DNA of 5,884 nt from an uncultured Acidimicrobiia bacterium (GCA_905480085.1 CAJQPD010000038.1:1-5884), one strand, 5' to 3'. Counted from the first letter of the stretch, positions 1 through 5,884 are shown. Made by a program: numbers and translations. Notes: generated from the letters alone by a model not told the origin.

Positions 1-44
1 GGCGGTTTGGGTCGCAGGAAACCTGGTTTTCGAGGCGGATTCAG

Positions 45-629
45 ATGATTAGGGCAATTCCTCAGATAGGCGATCCCGTTTTGCGGGCTCCAAACCGACC
101 GGTAACGTTCGAAGAGCTCAGCGGTCCCGAAGTGCAGTCGCTCATAGACGACATGATCGAAACGATGCGGGATGCCCAGGGCGCCGGAATTGCTGCCAAC
201 CAAGTCGGTATCAACTTGCGCATCTGCGTTGTCGGCGTCGAGGCGAATGAGCGGTACCCGTACAAGCCGAATCTACCGTTGACAGTGCTGATCAACCCGA
301 TCGTCGAGATTCTCGGCGACGAAACCTACCTCAATAACGAAGGTTGCCTGAGCGTCCCGATTCGCGGCGACCTACTCCGGTTCATGAACCTCAAGGTGGT
401 AGCGCTCGACCGGTCCGGGATGGAATTTCAGCAAGTGTATCGGGGTCTCAGCGCCGGGACCGTGCAACACGAGGTCGACCATCTCGATGGCAAGTTGATA
501 ACCGACCGGGTTACGGATTCCCGGTCCCTGAGTACCTGGGAAAATTTCAGGAACCATCAATACGATCAGTTCGTCGAGCGGATCCAGCCGGCCATCGACG
601 CCACCGAGCCCCGAATGGAGCCAACATGA
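45..629 (+). CDS. def: Peptide deformylase
   Basis: This metalloenzyme removes the N-formyl group from the initiator methionine of new polypeptides in the cytoplasm, near the ribosome exit. The 194-residue product has all three family motifs in order: GAGIAANQVG (46-55), EGCLSVP (99-105, metal ligand Cys101) and QHEVDH (141-146, ligands His142 and His146, catalytic Glu143). Length is a little above the common 165-190, with a charged C-terminal tail after about residue 165. The ATG at 45 follows GAGG at 32-35 with a 9-base gap, and the protein begins in the usual way (IRAIPQIGDPVLR), so the start is well supported. Its TGA overlaps the ATG of the downstream lyase gene. Its common partner, the Met-tRNA formyltransferase gene fmt, is not in the window. 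Family assignment is firm; the pairing with a histidine-degradation gene is unusual. Confidence 0.97.
   Translation: MIRAIPQIGDPVLRAPNRPVTFEELSGPEVQSLIDDMIETMRDAQGAGIAANQVGINLRICVVGVEANERYPYKPNLPLTVLINPIVEILGDETYLNNEGCLSVPIRGDLLRFMNLKVVALDRSGMEFQQVYRGLSAGTVQHEVDHLDGKLITDRVTDSRSLSTWENFRNHQYDQFVERIQPAIDATEPRMEPT
617..620 (+). promoter_or_regulatory. Ribosome binding site that sets the start of the lyase gene
   Basis: GGAG lies five bases before the ATG at 626, inside the last codons of the deformylase gene. It selects 626 over the in-frame ATG at 344, which would add 94 residues read out of frame through the deformylase gene. Confidence 0.7.
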
Positions 630-2158
630 CGGACGTCATCCTTGATGTCGCAAACCTCAGCCAGGCCGACGTAGTGAACGTTGCCAGATGGGGGGCTACC
701 GTCCGACTGGGAGCCGAGGGCCGCCGGGCCATGGAAGCTTCGGCGGCCATTGTCGATGAATACGCCGCATCCGAAACTGCGGTCTATGGAGTGTCGACCG
801 GCTTCGGCGCTTTGGCCGCAACCTACATTCCCGAGGATCGACGTCGAGAACTTCAGCTATCGCTTATCCGCTCCCACGCCGCCGGCATGGGGCCTCGCGT
901 CGAAGGCGAAGTCGTGAGAGCGATGATGCTCCTGCGCTCTCGATCCCTTGCCATGGGGTACTCGGGCGCCCGGCCGGAATTGGTCGACCTCTATCTCGCC
1001 ATGCTGGTGGCCGGCATCACTCCGGTGGTCCATGAGTACGGATCGCTCGGGGCTTCTGGAGACCTTGCGCCGCTGGCCCACATCGCCCTTGCCCTGGTTG
1101 GGGAGGGAGTCGTGGTTGTCGATGGGGTCGACCGCCTCGCCGCCGATGCGCTGAGGGAAGCCGATCTCGAGCGGCTCGTGCTGCGAGCCAAAGAAGGACT
1201 GGCGCTTATCAACGGGACAGACGGCATCCTCGGGATGCTCATCCTGGCTCTCGATGATCTCGGAACCCTTCTGGTCTCGGCCGATGTCATTGCCGCCATG
1301 ACCGTTGAGGCATTACTGGGGACCGATCGGGCGTTTCGGGCCGACCTGGTTGCCCTCCGACCCCAGCCGGGCCAACAAGTCTCGGCCGCCAACATGACGA
1401 GGGCGATGGTGGGGTCTCGAATTGTGGCCTCACATCGAACCGATGACGTTCGCGTGCAAGATGCCTATTCGCTTCGCTGCACCCCACAGGTTCACGGGGC
1501 GGCGAGAGATACGTGGACCCATGTGTCGCAAGTCGCCGAGAACGAGTTGCACTCGGCAATTGATAATCCAATGGTCCTTCCAGACGGTACCGTTGAGTCG
1601 TGTGGCAATTTTCACGGAGCTCCCGTGGCGTTTGCCTGCGACTTCCTGGCGATAGCTGCGGCCGAGGTCGGCGCCATCGCTGAGCGCCGCCTGGACCGGT
1701 TGTTGGATCCGGCCCGGTCGCACGGCCTACCGGCCTTCCTGACCGAGGACCCCGGGGTATCGTCTGGCTACATGATCGCCCATTACACGGCAGTATCGAT
1801 CGCTGCTGAGAACCGTCGGCTGGCAGCTCCTGCCAGCGTTGACTCCATGCCGACGTCGGCCATGCAAGAAGATCATGTTTCCATGGGATGGGGGGCCGCC
1901 CGCAAGCTGCGCGCAGTCGTAGATAATGTCGCCCGGATTCTGGCGGTCGAGTTGGTTGCCGCCTGTCAGGCCCTTGAACTGCGCGCCCCCTTGTCGCCGA
2001 GCCCGGTCTCGGCGGCTGTCGTTGGAATGGTTCGGGACCACATTCCTCACCTTGAGGCTGACCGGAATCTCTCGCCGGAGTTGGAGACCGCTACCGGATT
2101 GGTACGCTCGGGTGCGGTACGGAAGGCAGCCGAGGCAGTCGCTGGTCCCCTCAGTTGA
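626..2158 (+). CDS. hutH: Histidine ammonia-lyase (MIO-dependent)
   Basis: It removes ammonia from L-histidine to give trans-urocanate, the first step of histidine breakdown, as a cytoplasmic tetramer. From the ATG at 626 the product has 510 residues, typical for the family. The GSLGASGDLAPLAH segment carries Ala143-Ser144-Gly145, which cyclise to the electrophilic MIO cofactor. Other active-site residues sit one position after those I recall for Pseudomonas putida HutH: Tyr54 (YGVSTGFG), His84 (SLIRSHAAG), Asn196 (LINGTD), Tyr281 and Arg284 (DAYSLRC) and Glu415 (QEDHVSMG). His84 preceded by Ser, together with Glu415, points to histidine rather than phenylalanine or tyrosine as substrate. The start shares ATGA with the end of def, so translation is probably coupled. 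No hutU, hutI, hutG or hut regulator is present here, so the rest of the pathway must lie elsewhere or be missing. Confidence 0.93.
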   Translation: MTDVILDVANLSQADVVNVARWGATVRLGAEGRRAMEASAAIVDEYAASETAVYGVSTGFGALAATYIPEDRRRELQLSLIRSHAAGMGPRVEGEVVRAMMLLRSRSLAMGYSGARPELVDLYLAMLVAGITPVVHEYGSLGASGDLAPLAHIALALVGEGVVVVDGVDRLAADALREADLERLVLRAKEGLALINGTDGILGMLILALDDLGTLLVSADVIAAMTVEALLGTDRAFRADLVALRPQPGQQVSAANMTRAMVGSRIVASHRTDDVRVQDAYSLRCTPQVHGAARDTWTHVSQVAENELHSAIDNPMVLPDGTVESCGNFHGAPVAFACDFLAIAAAEVGAIAERRLDRLLDPARSHGLPAFLTEDPGVSSGYMIAHYTAVSIAAENRRLAAPASVDSMPTSAMQEDHVSMGWGAARKLRAVVDNVARILAVELVAACQALELRAPLSPSPVSAAVVGMVRDHIPHLEADRNLSPELETATGLVRSGAVRKAAEAVAGPLS

Positions 2159-2240
2159 CCGCCATTCATCTCTGACATACCCCGGCCAATCCGTATGTAT
2201 GCTGGGCTGGTCGGACCGTACCAACCGGAAAGTTCAGATC
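2159..2240 (+). other. Gap between lyase and selenoprotein genes, with a weak promoter candidate
   Basis: This 82-base gap holds CTGACA at 2172-2177 (five of six matches to the -35 consensus). TAT-rich candidates for the -10 follow: TATGTA at 2194-2199 (16-base spacer, poor match) and TATGCT at 2198-2203 (20-base spacer, better match). A separate transcript for the selenoprotein pair could start here, but the match is weak. A short GGTC/GACC dyad lies at about 2209-2217. No terminator with a T run follows the lyase gene, so read-through from hutH is equally possible. Confidence 0.25.
2227..2232 (+). promoter_or_regulatory. Ribosome binding site for the GTG start at 2241
   Basis: GGAAAG lies eight bases before GTG 2241. 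The other in-frame starts, ATG 2199 and ATG 2256, have no purine-rich site at a proper distance, so the GTG is preferred. Confidence 0.6.
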
Positions 2241-2894
2241 GTGCCAAACATTACGATGCTTGAGATAGACGATCTCATGAATTCAGAGCTAGCCGGGTTT
2301 GTGAAGAAATGCCTCCGCCATCGGGCGCCGGATCCCGCTTTCCATGCCATGCAGGGCCACAATCCCGCTCTGTCGAAGGCTCTATATGTCGCATGGGGAA
2401 CCGTATTCAACACCGGTAACGTTGACCACAATCTCAAAGAGATCATTCGCGTCCAGCTCTCGAGGGCTGCCCTCTGTAATTACTGAGGCAACGTCAGATC
2501 TGCTTCGGCGAAGCAGAATGGCCTGACCGAGGATCGGATCGATGACGGGATCGACAACTGGCGTGACAGCGACGCATTTACTCCGGCCGAAAAGATCGCC
2601 CTGGAATACAGCGAGCGCATGCAGTTTGATCCACACCGCATCGATGCAGCGTTCTACGAACGACTACGAGAGCAGTACACCGAATCAGAGATCGTCGAAC
2701 TGGGAGTGTTCATAGGCTTCAATGTGGGATACCACACGTTCTTTCGGACGCTGGACTTCTACCCGATGTTTACGCCCGACGGCCGCCTGGTGAGCCAGGA
2801 AGAGTCGCGTCGTATCTATGGGGAGACACCTCATTCGCACCTGAGCTCCGATATCCAGCAAGCGGTGGCAGACGCAGCAGCTGCGGTCGACTGA
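2241..2894 (+). CDS. Carboxymuconolactone decarboxylase/AhpD-family selenoprotein with CxxU centre (in-frame TGA 2484-2486 read as Sec)
   Basis: Read through one in-frame TGA, this gene encodes 217 residues of the CMD/AhpD fold, an all-helical oligomeric family that includes thiol peroxidases. The pre-TGA part has VDHNLKEIIRVQLSRAALCNY; the post-TGA part continues in the same frame with GNVRSASAKQNGLTEDRI and a full C-terminal half, with no other stop until 2892. Spacing matches the mycobacterial AhpD active site as I recall it: Glu67 (Glu118), Cys79 (Cys130), Sec82 (Cys133), while Arg86 replaces His137. The redox motif is thus Cys79-Asn-Tyr-Sec82. A stem-loop at 2493-2522 has the features of a bacterial SECIS. 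A likely role is reduction of peroxides or disulfides, but substrate and electron donor are unknown. Its stop overlaps the next start by one base. The alternative is a nonsense mutation or base-call error in a Cys codon (TGC or TGT); exact placement on the redox residue and the hairpin argue against this. A standard gene caller would report a truncated protein ending at 2486 and a false start at ATG 2619. Confidence 0.85.
2484..2486 (+). other. Selenocysteine codon (UGA)
   Basis: TGA follows TGT-AAT-TAC and precedes GGC-AAC, giving Cys-Asn-Tyr-[TGA]-Gly-Asn at residues 79-84. It falls on the second cysteine of the family CxxC motif. UGA is not reassigned throughout this genome: def, hutH, this gene and the next all end at TGA at family-plausible C termini, and tryptophan is encoded by TGG. 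Confidence 0.83.
2493..2522 (+). promoter_or_regulatory. Bacterial SECIS stem-loop
   Basis: TCTGCTTC (2499-2506) pairs perfectly with GAAGCAGA (2510-2517) around a GGC loop (2507-2509). Below it, GTCA (2493-2496) pairs with TGGC (2519-2522), with one G-U pair, after a small 2x1 internal loop. Twenty bases lie between the TGA and the apical loop, and the loop begins with GG. Known bacterial SECIS elements lie inside the coding region just after the UGA, with the apical loop roughly 16-37 bases away and a G among its first two bases, and are bound by the elongation factor SelB. The element also encodes ordinary family sequence (RSASAKQNG), so it does double duty. Confidence 0.8.
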
Positions 2895-3415
2895 TGCCGA
2901 TCATCGAACCGCAGGTACCGGACGACCCGAACGGCCCCACGGCCCGCACCACGGAATCGTTCCGTCGATTGAGCGGAGGAGATACGATCTTCCCACAGAT
3001 ACTCGCCCATGTCCCCGCCTACGCCGAGGCCATCTGGGGAGCGATGGCCGAGTCGCTGTTCGAGGGAGGCGTGGATCACCGCCTGAAGGAACTCATCCGG
3101 ATTCAGTTGGCTACATCCGCCAAGGATCCCTATTTTTCGACGATGCGGTCAGCCGAGGCAGTGCAAGCCGGCCTGACGGAGGAAGACGTAACCGCCGCTC
3201 TTGGTGATTTTCAGAACAGTTCCCGATTTACCGACGCCGAAAAGTGGGCGTTGCGATACTCCTACCTGATGTATCGCCATCCAGATCAGGTAAATGCGGA
3301 TTTCTACAACGAAGGAAAGCGTCACTATTCCGAAGCCCAGATCATGGAGATGGGCGGTCTGATCGCCATTCACTACGGCCTGGCCGTTTTCATGAGTACC
3401 TTGAGTGTCGACTGA
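2894..3415 (+). CDS. Cys-less CMD/AhpD-family paralogue, coupled to the selenoprotein
   Basis: This 173-residue protein is a clear paralogue of the upstream selenoprotein. Shared blocks include VDHxLKExIRxQL, RSAxAxQxGLTE, FTxAEKxALxYS and a C-terminal stretch with FY, a tyrosine-glutamate helix and a final STL or RTL. At the redox site Cys-Asn-Tyr-Sec is replaced by Asp78-Pro79-Tyr80-Phe81, so both reactive residues are gone, while Glu66 and Arg85 (equivalent to Glu67 and Arg86) remain. It therefore cannot do thiol or selenol chemistry at this site. It may be a structural or regulatory partner in a mixed oligomer, or have another activity. Its ATG overlaps the selenoprotein TGA (TGATG), and I see no good ribosome site before it, which suggests translational coupling. 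It lacks the C-terminal extension of its neighbour (about residues 180-217 there). Confidence 0.88.
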   Translation: MPIIEPQVPDDPNGPTARTTESFRRLSGGDTIFPQILAHVPAYAEAIWGAMAESLFEGGVDHRLKELIRIQLATSAKDPYFSTMRSAEAVQAGLTEEDVTAALGDFQNSSRFTDAEKWALRYSYLMYRHPDQVNADFYNEGKRHYSEAQIMEMGGLIAIHYGLAVFMSTLSVD

Positions 3416-3442
3416 CCGGCCGGCACATTCATTAAGGCAAGC

Positions 3443-3498
3443 AAGGGTCGAGAATGGCACGTTCGGATTCGAATCTCGTTAGCCTGCGACCTGGATGA
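3443..3498 (+). CDS. Possible 14-codon leader ORF (3454-3498) with ribosome site, overlapping the lipoprotein start
   Basis: AAGGG at 3443-3447 lies six bases before ATG 3454, which opens a 14-residue frame (MARSDSNLVSLRPG). Its TGA at 3496-3498 overlaps the lipoprotein ATG at 3495 in an ATGA arrangement. The lipoprotein start has no clear ribosome site of its own, so a coupling or leader role is plausible. The peptide shows no attenuator-type codon run. So short an ORF could arise by chance. Confidence 0.25.
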
Positions 3499-3920
3499 AA
3501 CCGGCGCTGCACTCTCTCCGTCTCAGAATGCCGCCACGAGCGCTTGTCGCTGTGTCATTGCTCGCGGTAGGTCTGGTGATATCCGCCTGCGCAAACCAGC
3601 CACGGCCCACCGTGGCTGAGTGGTTACCGAAGTGGCAAGCCGCCGTCGCAGCCATTCCTGATGAGGCTGCTGTTGGTGAGGATCCGCCAGTCGGGTTATG
3701 CAACGATACGTTGGCTGCCCTCAGAGCTGAGCGACCCGGTTTGACCTCCACGCCCGATCTTGCCATAGACAATCCGGTGCAGGAGTGGTTCCAGATCGCC
3801 GAAGACGCCTTCTTCGAGTGTCCTCCCCACAGTGACGTAGTCGGGAGTTTCTCCGAGGCGTACATGGAGCTCTCACGCCTCGAGAGTGAAGTCGATGCCG
3901 CGCTCGGATGGAGTGACTAG
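3495..3920 (+). CDS. Small predicted lipoprotein, function unknown
   Basis: The 141-residue product starts with a basic segment (MKPALHSLRLRMPPR) and a hydrophobic core (about 17-29), ending in the lipobox Ile-Ser-Ala-Cys with Cys32 as the predicted lipidated residue. This predicts export, cleavage by signal peptidase II and anchoring on the outer face of the cytoplasmic membrane. The mature part is about 110 residues, acidic, and has two cysteines (Cys69 and Cys109) that could form a disulfide. I recognise no family. ATG 3495 is favoured because an in-frame TAG lies at 3480-3482 and it gives a good n-region; ATG 3528 (residue 12) would leave a very short one. Neither has a strong ribosome site. 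It stands 79 bases after the CMD pair and 127 before kup, and nothing in the sequence ties it to either. Confidence 0.75.
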   Translation: MKPALHSLRLRMPPRALVAVSLLAVGLVISACANQPRPTVAEWLPKWQAAVAAIPDEAAVGEDPPVGLCNDTLAALRAERPGLTSTPDLAIDNPVQEWFQIAEDAFFECPPHSDVVGSFSEAYMELSRLESEVDAALGWSD

Positions 3921-4047
3921 CGACTGGCCTACAGCCAAGCGGCTCGCCCGGGCGCATGCGGGCTTCAGCGAGATCTCCTTCGCGAATCGAGGCTGCTTCA
4001 TTGGGAGTATCATGCGCCGGTTGTTCTGATTGCCGGAGGCTCTCGCA
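3921..4047 (+). other. Gap before kup, with a GC-rich hairpin
   Basis: The gap holds a GC-rich dyad at 3943-3972: CTCGC (3943-3947) can pair with GCGAG (3968-3972), or GCCCG (3946-3950) with CGGGC (3959-3963). It could end the lipoprotein transcript, but no T run follows, so an intrinsic terminator is weakly supported. TATCAT at 4008-4013 could be a -10 box for kup, but I find no convincing -35 at the right distance. Confidence 0.25.
4035..4039 (+). promoter_or_regulatory. Ribosome binding site of kup
   Basis: GGAGG lies eight bases before ATG 4048 and fixes the start of the transporter gene. Confidence 0.8.
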
Positions 4048-5884
4048 ATGTCCAATCTCAGCGGCCATCCCGCCGGTAGTCGCCCGGTTCTTGCGCTGGC
4101 CGCCCTCGGGGTTGTCTACGGAGACATCGGCACCAGCCCGCTCTACGCGTTCAGGGAGTCTCTCAGCGCTGGTAACGGGATCCCTGTCATCGAAGCCAAC
4201 ATTTTCGGCGTGCTGTCTTTGATGGTTTGGTCCCTGGTGATAGTCGTGACCATCAAGTACCTGCTCCTGGTCATGCGAGCGGACAACCATGGTGAGGGTG
4301 GAATCCTCGCCCTGACCGCGTTGATTCTGCCGCGAACCACGAAGAGTCGGCCCCGGCGTCTCGTCTTTGTGGTGATTGGCTTGTTCGGAACGGCGCTTCT
4401 GTATGGCGATGGCATGATCACACCGGCAATTTCTGTGCTGTCAGCGGTCGAAGGTGTGAGCTTGGCGGCCCCGGCGTTGTCACATTGGGTGGTTCCTCTG
4501 GCCGTTGTCATCTTGTTGGCACTGTTTTCGGTTCAGAGATTTGGAACCGGCCGGGTCGGAGCCGTGTTTGGCCCGGCGATGCTGGCCTGGTTTTCGGTTT
4601 TAGCCATTCTGGGTGGGATATCCATCGCCCAGAACCCGCGCGTCTTTCTTGCGCTGTCACCGACATACGCGGTGAGCTTTTTCATACATAATGGATTTCG
4701 TGGCTTTCTCGTCCTCGGGTCGGTGTTCCTCGTCGTCACCGGTGGTGAGGCGCTCTATGCCGATCTCGGCCACTTTGGCCGTCGGCCGATCCAGACGGGT
4801 TGGTTCTTCGTCGTTTTCCCTGCGCTCATCCTCAACTACTTCGGGCAGGGAGCGCTCTTGCTTCGCTCGCCGGAAGCCATTGAAAACCCGTTCTTTCTCC
4901 TCGCCCCTGGTTGGGCGCAATGGCCCATGACGGCATTGGCCACGGTGGCGTCGGTCATTGCGTCTCAAGCCCTCATTTCCGGGGCATTTTCGATCACCGC
5001 CCAGGCGATCAACCTTGATTATGCGCCCCGATTCCGGGTGCTTCACACATCGGCAACCGAGCGGGGCCAGGTGTACGTCCCCCATATCAACTGGGTCCTG
5101 GCGATCGCGGCGGTTGGCCTGGTTATCGCTTTCGGATCTTCGTCAGGCCTGGCAGCGGCGTACGGCGTGGCGGTGACGATGACCATGCTCATAACGACAA
5201 TACTTTTCCTGGTCGTGGCGAGGGTGCGGTGGAACTGGTCCTGGCCCAAGGCGATTGGCGTGACTTTTCCGTTGTTCGTGGTTGACTCCGCCTTTCTCGG
5301 AGCGAATCTGTTCAAGATTCCCCAAGGCGGTTGGTTTCCACTCGTTATCGGACTGGGGGTTTTCACCTTGATGTCCACCTGGCGCACGGGCCGCCTGGCG
5401 TTGCGTGACGAAGCCCTCCCCCGCCGGCTGGCTCTCTCGCGATACATTCGGTCCCTGAAAGCCGATCCGCCACAACGGGTTCCAGGTACCGCCGTCTACC
5501 TCCATCGACGGTCCGGGGTGGTGCCTCCGGCTCTTCTGGCAAACTTCCACACGTTCCGGGTTCTTCATGAGGAGATGGTCGTGCTAAGCGTCGTTGTATC
5601 GGACGACGCCCATGTGCCTAGGGCGCGTCGGGACAGAATTCGCCATCGTGACCTGGATTTTCATGAGGTCGAGTTGACCTACGGTTTTGCCGATCGAATC
5701 GATGTTCCGGCCGACCTGCAGTGCATTGTCGACTCGCAGCTGAACTTCTCTCCGGAAGCCACAACCTATTTCCTCGGCCGGGAAACTCTTGAACCAGGTA
5801 ACCGGCACTGGATGCTGGCGATGCGGGATCGGCTCTTCATCGTCTTGCATCGGAATGCTCGGAACCCGGCGGACGCTTTCCAGC
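4048..5884 (+). CDS. kup: Kup/HAK/KT-type potassium uptake transporter (3' end beyond window)
   Basis: It is a membrane protein of the APC superfamily that imports K+, in characterised members by H+ symport. Of the gene, 612 codons are visible without a stop. Family signatures appear in order: GVVYGDIGTSPLYA (21-34), MRADNHGEGGILAL (76-89), YGDGMITPAISVLSAVEG (119-136), GGEALYADLGHFG (232-244), LNYFGQGA (262-269) and SQALISGAFSITAQA (306-320). Acidic residues in the first and third of these (Asp26, Asp121) match positions thought to matter for K+ and H+ coupling. About twelve hydrophobic segments run to around residue 445. A hydrophilic C-terminal domain follows from about 465 and includes the LSVVVSDD and LTYGFAD stretches typical of Kup. 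The final visible residues (HRNARNPADAFQ) resemble the usual end of the family, so probably only 10-20 codons are missing. A GGAGG site supports the start. It is probably transcribed separately from the upstream genes. Confidence 0.96.
   Translation, partial: MSNLSGHPAGSRPVLALAALGVVYGDIGTSPLYAFRESLSAGNGIPVIEANIFGVLSLMVWSLVIVVTIKYLLLVMRADNHGEGGILALTALILPRTTKSRPRRLVFVVIGLFGTALLYGDGMITPAISVLSAVEGVSLAAPALSHWVVPLAVVILLALFSVQRFGTGRVGAVFGPAMLAWFSVLAILGGISIAQNPRVFLALSPTYAVSFFIHNGFRGFLVLGSVFLVVTGGEALYADLGHFGRRPIQTGWFFVVFPALILNYFGQGALLLRSPEAIENPFFLLAPGWAQWPMTALATVASVIASQALISGAFSITAQAINLDYAPRFRVLHTSATERGQVYVPHINWVLAIAAVGLVIAFGSSSGLAAAYGVAVTMTMLITTILFLVVARVRWNWSWPKAIGVTFPLFVVDSAFLGANLFKIPQGGWFPLVIGLGVFTLMSTWRTGRLALRDEALPRRLALSRYIRSLKADPPQRVPGTAVYLHRRSGVVPPALLANFHTFRVLHEEMVVLSVVVSDDAHVPRARRDRIRHRDLDFHEVELTYGFADRIDVPADLQCIVDSQLNFSPEATTYFLGRETLEPGNRHWMLAMRDRLFIVLHRNARNPADAFQ

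Noticed and set aside
344..625. N-terminal extension of the lyase to ATG 344
   Set aside because: It would overlap most of the deformylase gene, adds 94 residues of low-complexity Arg/Pro-rich sequence unlike the family, and the ATG at 626 has a ribosome site and gives family numbering.
1727..2224. Long antisense frame opposite hutH
   Set aside because: No recognisable motifs, no ribosome site, and fully opposite a strongly conserved enzyme gene; typical shadow frame in high-GC DNA.
1926..2240. Start of the selenoprotein inside hutH at 1926 or at ATG 2199
   Set aside because: The upstream part is an out-of-frame reading of the lyase gene. ATG 2199 has no ribosome site, whereas GTG 2241 has GGAAAG at a proper distance.
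2484..2486. Pseudogene caused by a nonsense mutation
   Set aside because: The stop lies precisely on the redox Cys position, the rest of the frame is intact and conserved on both sides, a SECIS-like hairpin follows, and the downstream gene is coupled to the full-length end. A sequencing error cannot be fully excluded from one sequence.
2484..2486. Genetic code in which UGA is a sense codon for Trp or Gly
   Set aside because: def, hutH and both CMD-family genes end at TGA where their families should end, and Trp and Gly are encoded normally throughout. Only this one TGA is internal.
2619..2894. Separate 91-residue gene starting at ATG 2619
   Set aside because: It is the C-terminal part of the selenoprotein, in the same frame, with no ribosome site, and it would lack most of the CMD domain.
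3461..3480. tRNA T-arm-like sequence (GATTCGAATC)
   Set aside because: The flanking bases do not form a five-pair T stem around TTCGAAT, and no acceptor, D or anticodon arm is found on either strand. It is a short palindrome.
4012..4029. Five-codon ORF (MRRLF) before kup
   Set aside because: Too short and poorly placed relative to its possible ribosome site; it ends 18 bases before kup without overlap.
3921..4047. c-di-AMP (ydaO-type) riboswitch before kup
   Set aside because: Such switches often precede K+ transporter genes, but the gap is short and I do not see their conserved core segments. A covariance-model search would settle it.

Overview
The window reads as high-GC bacterial chromosome. 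Gene content and style (compact genes, GTG and ATG starts, many TGA stops) fit an actinomycetote, possibly a deep-branching or uncultured lineage. That placement is an inference; nothing here fixes the taxon. All supported genes lie on the + strand.

Layout: (1) 45-629, peptide deformylase with all three metal-site motifs. (2) 626-2158, histidine ammonia-lyase of 510 residues, sharing an ATGA overlap with the deformylase gene. (3) 2241-2894, a carboxymuconolactone decarboxylase/AhpD-family protein whose frame is interrupted by one TGA at 2484-2486. The TGA replaces the second cysteine of the redox motif (Cys-Asn-Tyr-TGA), the frame continues in register with conserved family sequence, and a strong stem-loop of bacterial SECIS type follows. 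I read it as a selenoprotein with a CxxU centre. (4) 2894-3415, a paralogue of that protein, start-stop coupled to it, in which the redox motif has become Asp-Pro-Tyr-Phe. (5) 3495-3920, a small unrecognised lipoprotein, possibly coupled to a 14-codon leader ORF. (6) 4048 to the right edge, a Kup-type potassium transporter cut by the window end shortly before its expected C terminus.

How the genes may work together: deformylase (N-formyl removal from new proteins) and the lyase (first step of histidine breakdown, giving urocanate and ammonia) have no known metabolic link, but their overlap implies one transcript. The selenoprotein and its Cys-less paralogue form the most interesting unit. They probably assemble together, as AhpD-like proteins are oligomers. 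The partner is translated from a start overlapping the selenoprotein's stop and has no clear ribosome site of its own, so its synthesis may also depend on selenium. The selenocysteine machinery (selA, selB, selC, selD) is not in this window and must be elsewhere in the genome if this reading is right.

No mobile element, CRISPR array, rRNA or convincing tRNA is seen. Every gap between genes is under 130 bases.
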